16,785 nt of DNA from Planctomycetota bacterium (GCA_021809365.1 JAKBAC010000068.1:1-16785); one strand, 5' to 3'; positions 6,781 through 13,611 are shown, counted from the stretch's first letter. A program made the numbers and translations. Notes: a model not told the origin generated them from the letters alone.

Positions 6781-8196
6781 ATGGCCAAGCCCAAAACCTA
6801 CTTTGTTTGTCGTGAGTGCGGTGCTATTCAGCCCAAATGGATGGGAAAATGCCCCGACTGCAATGCCTGGGACAGCTTTGAGCAAATGACCCAAACCGCC
6901 GCCGACCCGCATCGGCCACGCGCCTTATCGGAAGCTTCCTCCGAAAGTGGGCCTGAACGCTTTGCATCCGACGATGACGTTCCCGCCCGGCCCTTATCGG
7001 AAATCCCGGAGCTGGATATTCCCCGCATGCCCACCGGCCTGCCGGAATTTGACCGGGTACTGGGCGGCGGAATTGTGCCGGGCGCGGCGGTGCTTCTGGG
7101 CGGTGATCCGGGCATTGGCAAATCTACGCTGCTGCTGCAGGCCGGTGATCGCATGGCCCGGCAAGGCCACCGGGTGTTGTATGTCAGCAGTGAGGAATCC
7201 GCGCAGCAGACCAAATTGCGGGCCAAGCGACTGGGGGTGGACGATGACCGCCTGCTGATTTATGCCCAGACCAACCTGGAGAAAATCGGCCGCCAAATTC
7301 AGAAATTGCGTCCGCATCTTTGCGTGATTGATTCCGTCCAGATGATTTATGAACCCACCAATGCCTCACCGCCGGGCAGCGTATCCCAATTGCGCGACTG
7401 TGCCACGGAATTGGTCTATCTGGCCAAGGCGGGCGGAACCGCGGTGTGCCTCGTGGGCCATGTTACCAAGCAGGGCCTGCTGGCCGGGCCGAAACTATTG
7501 GAACATATTGTCGATACCGTGTTGTACTTTGAAGGCGACACGCATCACGATCACCGCATTGTCCGTTGTGTTAAAAATCGTCACGGCAACACTTTGGAAG
7601 TGGGTCTGTTTCGCATGGGGGCTGCCGGTTTGGAAAGTGTGCAGGACGCGTCAGCACTGCTCATTGAACCGCACGCCGGATCACCCCCCGGCAGTGTTAT
7701 TTGTGCGGTGACCCAAGGTTCCCGTGTGCTGGCCCTGGAGATTCAGGCTCTGACCGCCGACAGCATGTTAGGAGCCGCCCGCCGCAAGGTCAGCGGTTGC
7801 GATGCCAATCGCGTGGCGATGATTATTGCGGTTCTGGAAAAGCGCTCCGGCTTACGTCTGGTGGATCAGGATGTGTTTGTCAATGTGGTAGGGGGCCTGC
7901 GCGTCAATGACCCCGCCGCCGATGCCGCCATCGCTCTGGCCATCGCCGGAGCGCGCATGAAGCGCGGCCTTTCCAGCCGCACGCTGGTGATGGGTGAACT
8001 GGGCCTGTTGGGAGAATTTCGGCAAATTGGCGCTCTTGGTCAGCGCATCAGCGAAGCCGCCCGGTTAGGCTACAGCCGCCTGCTGGTCCCCATTCACCGC
8101 AGCGAAACCGACAAAGCCGCCGCCGCCGGCGTCGCACAACACATGCAAATCACCACGACCCGCACCCTCGACGACGCCCTGTCCACCCTGGAATAA
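6781..8196 (+). CDS. radA: DNA repair protein RadA
   Basis: RadA (Sms) is a RecA-like ATPase that helps branch migration and processing of recombination intermediates. The 471-residue length is normal. A four-Cys zinc finger is formed by C10, C13, C24 and C27. The RecA core follows, with Walker A GDPGIGKST at 108-116. The RadA-specific KNRFG motif appears as KNRHG at 265-269, with His in place of Phe. The C-terminal third is the Lon-protease-like domain that lacks proteolytic function (GGLRVNDPAADAAIALAIAG region). The ATG at 6781 starts the zinc finger directly and has no Shine-Dalgarno sequence. The gene is alone between repeat-rich spacers, and a palindromic hairpin follows 11 nt after the stop. 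Confidence 0.97.
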   Translation: MAKPKTYFVCRECGAIQPKWMGKCPDCNAWDSFEQMTQTAADPHRPRALSEASSESGPERFASDDDVPARPLSEIPELDIPRMPTGLPEFDRVLGGGIVPGAAVLLGGDPGIGKSTLLLQAGDRMARQGHRVLYVSSEESAQQTKLRAKRLGVDDDRLLIYAQTNLEKIGRQIQKLRPHLCVIDSVQMIYEPTNASPPGSVSQLRDCATELVYLAKAGGTAVCLVGHVTKQGLLAGPKLLEHIVDTVLYFEGDTHHDHRIVRCVKNRHGNTLEVGLFRMGAAGLESVQDASALLIEPHAGSPPGSVICAVTQGSRVLALEIQALTADSMLGAARRKVSGCDANRVAMIIAVLEKRSGLRLVDQDVFVNVVGGLRVNDPAADAAIALAIAGARMKRGLSSRTLVMGELGLLGEFRQIGALGQRISEAARLGYSRLLVPIHRSETDKAAAAGVAQHMQITTTRTLDDALSTLE

Positions 8197-8206
8197 CCCT
8201 CAACAC

Positions 8207-8458
8207 AAAAAAAGGTGTCAGGTACCTTTTTTCAAGGACCAGGTGATTATTTGACGTAGGATCCATGGGAATGAACCGCGGATCACGCGGATAACGCGGA
8301 TACAAGAATGGTTGGTTTAGCATTGGCAGCGGAAAAGGTTCCAGGTACCTTTTTTCGCGCACCAGAAGATTATTTTGCGTACGATACATGGGTTTGAACC
8401 GCGGAAAACGCGGATACGAGAAGGATGGGGTTAGGGCAAAAACGGTGCCAGCAATTTT
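8207..8458. repeat. Tandem degenerate repeats headed by the AAAAGGTNNCAGGTACCTTTT palindrome
   Basis: Two consecutive units of about 126 bp (8207-8332) and 105 bp (8333-8437) share a head with AGGTACCTTTTTT. They also share a middle (GATTATTTTGCGTA-like, then CATGGG) and an AACCGCGGA-x-ACGCGGATAC tail. A third decayed head, AAAAACGGTGCCAG, starts at 8438. In the first head, AAAAAAGGT (8208-8216) pairs with ACCTTTTTT (8224-8232) around a 7-nt loop. Lying 11 nt after the radA stop, it could act as a terminator. The same head recurs as an inverted pair at 13552-13611. No protein is believable here. Confidence 0.75.
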
Positions 8459-8485
8459 CACCCGCCTGAACCTGGAGGGGAAACT

Positions 8486-8503
8486 TGCGGCTTACGTGCC
8501 GCA
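8486..8503. repeat. Short hairpin TGCGGC-N6-GCCGCA
   Basis: A perfect 6-bp stem (8486-8491 with 8498-8503) around TTACGT, located between the tandem repeats and the REP-like arms. Function unknown. Confidence 0.4.
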
Positions 8504-8533
8504 TGGGAATACGATGGTTGATGCTGCGCCGCG

Positions 8534-8650
8534 AACCAACCACCGGGTTGTCACCACGGTGCTCTACGACACGCTCCGTGAGCACCGGATGATAATCCGG
8601 TGGTTGATCCAGTGCCGCAAACCAGTTACCGGGTTATCACCACGGTGCTC
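8534..8650. repeat. REP-like palindromic element, copy 2 plus an extra arm
   Basis: 8580-8650 is the near-identical reverse complement of the 71-bp element at 5584-5654, with a few substitutions in the centre. A further single arm at 8534-8564 matches its outer arm. The result is three arms in alternating orientation, an arrangement like that of BIMEs built from REP sequences. The right boundary coincides with the last base of the stop codon of the gene at 8650-9318. Confidence 0.8.
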
Positions 8651-9318
8651 TATTGCCCGCGGGGGTTGACGAATACGTTATCGTGGCCGGGTATGATGAT
8701 GTCGGCCAGTTCGTACACTTCCGCTAAAGATTCTTTGGCCTGATTAATATCAAAACTTTCCTGGAATACTTGGCCGGCTTCAAAGTGCCCTTGAGTCGGG
8801 ACGGCATCGCCGGTGATCATCACGGTGCGGGCGGGGAACTTCAGCAGGATTCCGGCTTGGCCGGGGGTGTAGCCGGGCAGGGGGAACAAATCTACGCCAT
8901 CGGCAAGTTGATCGGGGGCGGGCCGAATGGCTGCTAAAGTTTTCCGTTCAGCGGTGAGTTTTTCCTGCCCGTCGGCATGCGCTCCCAGATGTTTGGCCGC
9001 TGCGGCCAGGGCTTGCCGGGCGACATCCAACTCCACTTCGCCGGCCCAATGGATCGCCTTGGGGAATAAATCCAGTCCGCGTCGATGAACGGGCTTTAAA
9101 TTCGTTAAAAATACGTGGGTGATTGCCTCCGGCTTTAATCCGGTACGCTCAAACAACCGTGCTTCCAGGATTTGGGCCGGCAGGGAAGGATCCACCAGAA
9201 TGACCGCTGCCGCGCTGCGAATTAGTGTGGTGGTGCTGTGGCTGGTGCGTATCGGGGAACGCTCCTGCCACAGGGGATTTTTTGAGAGCGTGCCAATACT
9301 GATAACGGTAAATTCCAT
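8650..9318 (-). CDS. Metallo-beta-lactamase-fold protein with degenerate metal site
   Basis: A 222-residue cytoplasmic protein with the MBL-fold layout. The first metal motif, normally HxHxDH, reads N73-x-K75-x-V77-H78 in VFLTNLKPVHRRGL. The GHTPGH motif reads GYTPGQ (149-154). GD (170-171) and PGHDN (210-214) are kept. Only His78, Asp171 and His212 of the usual ligands remain, so normal dinuclear zinc hydrolysis is unlikely. A one-metal or binding role is possible. The ATG at 9318 is preceded by GAGGAG three nt away. The longer open frame to 9561 would run antisense through the helicase promoter and is rejected. The gene is divergent from the helicase, and its stop codon touches a REP-like arm. 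Confidence 0.85.
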   Translation of the reverse strand: MEFTVISIGTLSKNPLWQERSPIRTSHSTTTLIRSAAAVILVDPSLPAQILEARLFERTGLKPEAITHVFLTNLKPVHRRGLDLFPKAIHWAGEVELDVARQALAAAAKHLGAHADGQEKLTAERKTLAAIRPAPDQLADGVDLFPLPGYTPGQAGILLKFPARTVMITGDAVPTQGHFEAGQVFQESFDINQAKESLAEVYELADIIIPGHDNVFVNPRGQ

Positions 9319-9414
9319 AGACTCCTCATGGGACGATGACCCGTAGCGGTGCCGCCACCGGGCAAACCCGCACCGGGCGTTAAACTCCTCCGGAGCTTTC
9401 AGGCCGGCCCCCAG

Positions 9415-9442
9415 TTGACCCCGCCAAATCAAGCCGTATGAT
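9415..9442 (+). promoter_or_regulatory. sigma70-type promoter of the helicase gene
   Basis: TTGACC (9415-9420), 16 bp, then TATGAT (9437-9442): five of six matches in each box. A start near 9449 gives a leader of about 32 nt that contains the AAGGA ribosome binding site at 9472-9476. Confidence 0.7.
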
Positions 9443-9480
9443 AACCTTGATGATAACAGATGAGAAATTACAAGGACCGC

Positions 9481-10836
9481 ATGTCGCAAATTGAACCGTC
9501 TAACGCTTTTTCCGCTCTGGGGCTTGAACCTGCGATTGTCATGGCGCTTGATGACTTGCATTTTGTCGAGCCGTCAGAAATTCAGCGCTTAATGATTCCT
9601 GCCGCTCTGAAGGGTGCGGATATTATCGGGCAGGCGCGCACGGGTACCGGAAAAACCGCCGCCTTTGGACTGCCGATTCTGCAACGCCTGGACCTGGCGC
9701 ATAGTTTGCAGGCGTTAATCGTCACCCCCACGCGGGAACTGGCCATTCAGGTGGAAGCGGAAATGGTACGCTTCGCCCGGCACAAATCATCCCGGATGAT
9801 CGTGGTGTACGGCGGGCAGAAAATTCAGCATCAGACCAAACTTCTGGAACGCCAACCGCATGTCGTGGTAGGGACACCGGGGCGTATTTTGGATTTAAAT
9901 CAGCGCGGCTCATTACCGTTGGCAAACATGAAGTTCGTGGTGTTTGATGAAGTGGACCGGATGTTTGACATCGGGTTCCGTGATGATGTCCGGAAAATAC
10001 TGGCCTTGTGCAAAGCACCGCGGCAGACCATTTTTGTTTCCGCCACCATCAATGATGATATTGAACGCATGGTCCAGCAGCACATGACCAACCCGCAACG
10101 GATTTTCACTGCCAAAGCGGATGAAACGCTGACCAATCCGGAAGCGGTTCAGTATGTGGTTGGGGTTCAGCCGTGGGATAAATTACGGGCCTTGCGGTGT
10201 TTGATTCACCATGAGCAGCCGGGGCTGGCCATTATTTTCTGCCGCACCAAACGCAGTGTGGATAAAGTAGCCCACGGCTTATGCGAAAGAGGCGTCAATG
10301 CCTCAGCTATTCATGGCGATCTGCTGCAAAATCAGCGGGAACGCGTGATGCGTGGTTTTCGCACCGGGAAAATTAATGTGCTGGTCGCCACGGATCTGGC
10401 CAGCCGCGGCATTGACGTGCATGAAATAAGCCATGTGATAAATTACGACGTTCCGGAAGACCCTGAGGCTTATGTCCATCGCGTCGGCCGCACCGCCCGA
10501 ATGGGAGCCACCGGCAAGGCGTTTACGTTCGTCTCCATCGGGCAGGCGCAGTTGCAGACGGAAATTGAAAAGATGATCAACCATCTTCTGGAAGAATATC
10601 GGATTCCCGGATTTACCCCTTCCATGGAGCCAAGCAAACGACCCGGTGCGTTGCCGCACCCTGCACAGGATGGCCGGCCAGCCGCTTCAGGTGATGCCAG
10701 CGCGGGACCTGCGGACTCCCAACCCGCCACCCCGGCAGTCGATGGCTACGCGCCGACGTCATTCACCGCCCCGGAACCCACGGTAGTAACCCGCCGCCCA
10801 ATTTCCGGTCGCTTCCCCACACGCCGCCGCCGGTAA
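9481..10836 (+). CDS. DEAD-box family ATP-dependent RNA helicase (DEVD variant)
   Basis: A 451-residue RNA helicase with the full motif set. The Q-motif region is FVEPSEIQ (28-35), motif I ARTGTGKT (52-59) and motif Ia PTRELA (83-88). Motif II is DEVD (156-159) instead of DEAD, and motif III is SAT (187-189). Domain 2 has IIFCRTK, ATDLASRGID and HRVGRTARMG. A Pro/Ala-rich disordered tail of about 70 residues ends in RRRR, as in RhlE/CsdA-like proteins that bind structured RNA. The ATG at 9481 has AAGGA four nt upstream; the ATG at 9460 has no binding site. It is probably monocistronic. Its last 91 bp overlap, antisense, the truncated DUF2182 frame. Which RNAs it remodels cannot be told. Confidence 0.95.
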   Translation: MSQIEPSNAFSALGLEPAIVMALDDLHFVEPSEIQRLMIPAALKGADIIGQARTGTGKTAAFGLPILQRLDLAHSLQALIVTPTRELAIQVEAEMVRFARHKSSRMIVVYGGQKIQHQTKLLERQPHVVVGTPGRILDLNQRGSLPLANMKFVVFDEVDRMFDIGFRDDVRKILALCKAPRQTIFVSATINDDIERMVQQHMTNPQRIFTAKADETLTNPEAVQYVVGVQPWDKLRALRCLIHHEQPGLAIIFCRTKRSVDKVAHGLCERGVNASAIHGDLLQNQRERVMRGFRTGKINVLVATDLASRGIDVHEISHVINYDVPEDPEAYVHRVGRTARMGATGKAFTFVSIGQAQLQTEIEKMINHLLEEYRIPGFTPSMEPSKRPGALPHPAQDGRPAASGDASAGPADSQPATPAVDGYAPTSFTAPEPTVVTRRPISGRFPTRRRR

Positions 10837-11222
10837 TTGTCGGCGAGCACGTAAATGCCTGCGCCGACGGCCTGCCAGACGGTGAAGTACCCGGCCGCCA
10901 TTGCCGCCAAAGACGTGGGCGAGCGGCTCGTTTTAAGAAACATCGGCACCGCGGATGGCAGCATCATGGCCGCCATCATGGCCAACCACATAAGTTGGAA
11001 ATCCGCAGCGGAACTGAACCAGGAGTGACCGTTCATCCGCATCCATATCATGGACATTGTCCAACCGCCAGGCATGTCCATGCCGCCATGCATCGTATGA
11101 CAAAAATAAGCGGTTGCCCATACGCCGCCGAAAAATGCAAGCGCACACATCGCGATAAACCCGAGGGGCTGTGAATATCTCACGCCGCCGGTTAAATATT
11201 GGCGTTGCAGTTGGACGGTCAT
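10746..11222 (-). pseudogene. DUF2182 membrane protein, 3'-truncated
   Basis: The first half of a DUF2182 (COG5486-type) integral membrane protein, a family annotated as predicted metal-binding. Hydrophobic segments lie at about residues 20-40, 75-96 and 105-127. The second contains the family hallmark MWLAMMAAMMLPS. A Met/His-rich stretch (HTMHGGMDMPGG) lies between the first two. Family members usually run well past 200 residues. Here homology-like sequence stops near residue 128, and the remaining 30 residues are basic antisense readthrough of the helicase 3' end. The start lies 15 nt after the DUF899 stop, without a clear Shine-Dalgarno sequence. It is last in the ArsR-led run. It is probably a decaying remnant, though a shortened functional protein cannot be excluded. 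Confidence 0.7.
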
Positions 11223-11237
11223 AGGGTTTCCATGCGT

Positions 11238-11963
11238 TCAAGCGCAGCAGTCTTTAGGCGCCCCACTTTCGTATTCATCGTGGCGGCGCCACCAGGCACC
11301 AGGTTTGCTGCGCGGGCCGCCGGCGGGAGAATCTTCCCATATCTCCTGTCGGCCCAGTGGTGTCAAATCCAGGAATGTCCAGATGTTCAGCCCCTCTACT
11401 CCGCGGCCATTGGTGTGGTACGTTCGGTACACATCCTTGCCATCATGGATAAAGACGCTCAAGCCATACTTTTCGTGCTTGTCGGTCGTAAGACCAAGGT
11501 CCTGATTGAATTCACTGCCATCGGACGAGTACCAGGGGTATGTCCACCCCATTCGCTTTTTTAATTTCTCAATAGTGTTCAAAGGTGCACGGGAGACCAG
11601 GCAAAAAGAAGTATTGCGTGCATGAAAATGCGCCAGGCAACCGAATTGATCAGCCACCATGGAACACCCTACGCATCCTCCATCCGGCCAGCCCGGCACG
11701 GTCGGTGCAAACATAAAATGGTACAGGATAAGTTGGCGACGGCCTTCAAATAAATCCAGCAGACTCTTTTTACCCTGCGGGCCGGCGAATGCGTAAGTCT
11801 TATCTATTCTGACCATGGGCAGGCGCCGCCGTTCGGCGGCCAGCGCATCGCGGGCGTGCGTGGCCGCCTTTTCCTTCAGGAGCAGAGCAGCGCTAGCCTT
11901 CTGCCATTCGGCGTGATCGACGATTTTTTGAAATATGATTTGGTTTTCACCGTTTGTTTTCAT
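11238..11963 (-). CDS. DUF899 thioredoxin-like protein
   Basis: A 241-residue cytoplasmic protein of the DUF899 family, which has a thioredoxin-like fold. The expected layout is visible. An N-terminal helical region with RRLPMVRIDKTYAF is followed by LLDLFEGRRQLILYHFMF, the CxxC motif at C97-C100 (GGCVGCSM), and WYSSDGSEFNQDLG. The C-terminal signature is GR-x-E-x-WEDSPAGGP. AAAGGA lies about 7 nt before the ATG at 11963. It is separated from the upstream DinB-like gene by 168 bp containing a hairpin, and from DUF2182 by 15 bp. Biochemical function is not established for the family; a redox role is inferred from the fold and the CxxC pair. Confidence 0.92.
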   Translation of the reverse strand: MKTNGENQIIFQKIVDHAEWQKASAALLLKEKAATHARDALAAERRRLPMVRIDKTYAFAGPQGKKSLLDLFEGRRQLILYHFMFAPTVPGWPDGGCVGCSMVADQFGCLAHFHARNTSFCLVSRAPLNTIEKLKKRMGWTYPWYSSDGSEFNQDLGLTTDKHEKYGLSVFIHDGKDVYRTYHTNGRGVEGLNIWTFLDLTPLGRQEIWEDSPAGGPRSKPGAWWRRHDEYESGAPKDCCA

Positions 11964-12042
11964 AAATTAATTCCTTTGTTCAATGGTCTATCGCCGTTGA
12001 ATGCGCCCGCCGTCATTACGTCGCATATGGAAAGCGGTGAGG

Positions 12043-12084
12043 CCGTTAGCCCGTCGCGCGGCGGACAAAGCCGCGGGCTGACGG
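12043..12084. repeat. REP-like nested hairpin in the DinB-DUF899 gap
   Basis: CCGTTAGCCCG (12043-12053) pairs with CGGGCTGACGG (12074-12084) with one wobble. Inside it, GCGGC (12058-12062) pairs with GCCGC (12070-12074 region). There is no T-run, so it is more likely a REP-like palindrome or an RNA-processing hairpin than a terminator. It lies inside the presumed operon and could lower expression of the downstream genes. Confidence 0.6.
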
Positions 12085-12131
12085 AAAAGACGCAACGCCA
12101 AGGCCATGGCGTGTGGCCGCGCCCGTGGGAT

Positions 12132-12626
12132 TTACCCTTCGTCACCGCTGGGGCCGTAGCTGGATGGCACCTTCGCTTCCATGAGCCTGAGATACACACC
12201 CAACTGTCCGCGGTGCTGAATCCAATGGTTAAGCATAATCAATCTGAGAATCATCACCTTGGGCATTGTCGTGACTGGCTTTCCGTCGCGCATGAATGAC
12301 GAGTTAGTCATCAGGCGGCCATTGTCCAACGTGGGAAGAATCTCTCGCACCATCTGGGCGCTGTTTTCGTGGCTACTGAGAATATCCTGCACAGTTGCGG
12401 GTTGTTTGAACGACGCTGCAGGGTCAGGTATTGGTATCTCATCCATCAGGGCGAATTGCACCACGACTCCCGGCACGGTGGCAATATGCAAACCCAGTTC
12501 GCCGGCGGTGTGGGATTTCTCATGTGCTTTCCATCCCAGCTTATCTTGTGCAATGCGCTCGAGAAATTTGCCGGTGATCTTGGACTCATGTTCGAATTCG
12601 CCAAGCATGGCGTGTGCGATGGACAT
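12132..12626 (-). CDS. DinB-like metal-binding four-helix protein
   Basis: A 164-residue DinB/YfiT-like protein, a four-helix-bundle family that usually binds a divalent metal through three His. The candidates are H47 (in GELGLHIATVP) and H134 plus H138 (in NHWIQHRGQLGVYLRLM), matching the HxxxH spacing of the family. AAAGGAG sits 7 nt before the ATG at 12626. The gene follows the SRPBCC gene after 58 bp. Some relatives are thiol-dependent transferases, but the activity of this one cannot be deduced. This is not the DNA polymerase IV DinB. Confidence 0.88.
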   Translation of the reverse strand: MSIAHAMLGEFEHESKITGKFLERIAQDKLGWKAHEKSHTAGELGLHIATVPGVVVQFALMDEIPIPDPAASFKQPATVQDILSSHENSAQMVREILPTLDNGRLMTNSSFMRDGKPVTTMPKVMILRLIMLNHWIQHRGQLGVYLRLMEAKVPSSYGPSGDEG

Positions 12627-12684
12627 TATATGCTCCTTTAAAAAGCTGGATAAAATCGTTCATTGAATATTCCTGCAGTTCCAC

Positions 12685-13122
12685 TTAACCGCGTTTTTTC
12701 TCCGCTGCGGTGCGAATCTGTTCCAGGATTTCGCCCCAGCCCTTGGTGACATTCTGTTCGATTTCCGGTTCCATCAGCCCCATCGCCTGGTGCGTGAATT
12801 TCAGCAGGATGCCGTCAGGCTGTTCGGTGAGGCGATACTGGATATGCGAGATTGCGGGATAGGACATCATCATGGGTCCCACGATTTCCAGGAGTTTTGG
12901 CGGTTTAATCACCTGCACATGCCCCCACAGGTGCCCCGCGTTATTGCCCAGATCGCGGAACCAGCGCCCGCCAGGCCATGGCTCAAGTTTCATATTCATC
13001 TGCTGCATGGGGCCATGCGGTTCCAGGACGCTCTGAAAGACTACTTCCGCCGGAGCCGCGATCAGCAGCTCTTTAACAATATGGAAGGTTCTGATGGTGG
13101 AATCACTTACTTGTGCGACCAT
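12685..13122 (-). CDS. SRPBCC (AHSA1-like) domain protein
   Basis: A 145-residue protein of the START/Bet v1-like SRPBCC superfamily, AHSA1 branch. The sequence opens with the typical strand and turn IVKELLIAAPAEVVFQSV. It continues with EPWPGGRWFRD and ends in the C-terminal helix (GWGEILEQIRTAAEKK). Such proteins hold a hydrophobic ligand pocket. The start was moved from 13179 to the ATG at 13122, because AAGGAG lies 7 nt before it and the domain begins there. The extra 19 codons would overlap arsR. The gene begins 4 bp after the arsR stop, so the two are almost certainly co-transcribed, a pairing common for ArsR and AHSA1 proteins. Confidence 0.92.
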   Translation of the reverse strand: MVAQVSDSTIRTFHIVKELLIAAPAEVVFQSVLEPHGPMQQMNMKLEPWPGGRWFRDLGNNAGHLWGHVQVIKPPKLLEIVGPMMMSYPAISHIQYRLTEQPDGILLKFTHQAMGLMEPEIEQNVTKGWGEILEQIRTAAEKKRG

Positions 13123-13126
13123 GATG

Positions 13127-13510
13127 CTACTCCTTGGAATGACGTTGATGACCCGGCGCGGAACGATTCCGCGCCGCAAGGTCCCGGGCAGTTGTTTCGG
13201 CGGCTTCTTTTATGCCGGCCAGGTGATCGGTCCATAACCGCTCAAAATGTTGGATCCAATCATGTACCGGCTTAAGTTCTTCCGCGTTTAACTCATATAA
13301 GCGGCGCTGGCCGGCCTTATGAACGGTCACCAGCCCGACTTTTCGCAGGACCCGCAAATGCTTGGAGACGGCAGGCTGGGGAAGCTTGAGCTTGCGCACC
13401 AGTTCCGTAACATCCCGGCGATAGCCCAGGGCCAGCAGATCCACGATTTCCCGTCGCCGGGGTTCGGCGATGGCGTTGAAGACATCAGAAGTTGTTGCAG
13501 CTCGAGCCAT
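13127..13510 (-). CDS. ArsR family transcriptional regulator
   Basis: A 127-residue winged-helix repressor. An N-terminal helix (FNAIAEPRRREIVDLLALG) leads to the recognition region LKLPQPAVSKHLRVLRKVGL and the wing (VTVHKAGQRRLYELN). The Cys pair (CVC) of arsenic- and metal-sensing ArsR proteins is absent, so it probably senses something else. It belongs with the non-metal ArsR proteins encoded beside SRPBCC genes. It heads the minus-strand run down to DUF2182. Upstream is a consensus promoter containing a perfect inverted repeat, suggesting autorepression. The -10 box ends 6 nt before the ATG with no Shine-Dalgarno sequence, so its mRNA is probably leaderless. The downstream SRPBCC and DinB-like genes do have strong binding sites. 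Confidence 0.95.
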   Translation of the reverse strand: MARAATTSDVFNAIAEPRRREIVDLLALGYRRDVTELVRKLKLPQPAVSKHLRVLRKVGLVTVHKAGQRRLYELNAEELKPVHDWIQHFERLWTDHLAGIKEAAETTARDLAARNRSAPGHQRHSKE

Positions 13511-13516
13511 GACGGT

Positions 13517-13544
13517 ATTATATTCCCATGATGGAATATGTCAA
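13517..13544 (-). promoter_or_regulatory. Consensus sigma70-type promoter of the arsR operon
   Basis: On the minus strand TTGACA (13539-13544), 16 bp and TATAAT (13517-13522): both boxes are perfect. The -10 is 6 nt from the arsR ATG at 13510, so transcription should begin at or within a few nt of the start codon. Confidence 0.8.
13520..13539. promoter_or_regulatory. Probable ArsR operator
   Basis: ATATTCC-N6-GGAATAT is a perfect 7-bp inverted repeat spanning 13520-13539. It overlaps the -10 box and fills the promoter spacer. A dimeric winged-helix repressor bound here would block RNA polymerase. Binding by the adjacent ArsR protein is inferred from position and symmetry. Confidence 0.7.
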
Positions 13545-13551
13545 GCGGCTC

Positions 13552-13611
13552 AAAAAAGGTGTCAGGTACCTTTTTTGTATGCAGGGCCAAAAAAGGTACC
13601 TGACACCTTTT
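13552..13611. repeat. Inverted pair of the GGTACC palindromic repeat
   Basis: The sequence at 13552-13576 (A6, GGTGTCAGGTACC, T6) is repeated as its reverse complement at 13589-13611, with 23 identical bp and a 12-bp spacer. Each half can also fold on itself. It is the same head motif as at 8207 and 8333. It lies between the divergent arsR and parA-like genes, 8 bp outside the arsR -35 box. Confidence 0.85.

Noticed and set aside
8150..8669. Open frames of 93-103 codons on both strands after radA
   Set aside because: Their translations are made of the palindromic and tandem repeats and have repeated peptide copies; no sign of real coding sequence.
9319..9561. 81-codon N-terminal extension of the MBL-fold gene
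   Set aside because: It would run antisense through the helicase promoter and first codons. The internal ATG at 9318 has a GAGGAG binding site and begins the MBL fold.
12132..12626. DNA polymerase IV (dinB)
   Set aside because: The name DinB here refers to the four-helix metal-binding family; the protein has none of the polymerase motifs and is far too short.
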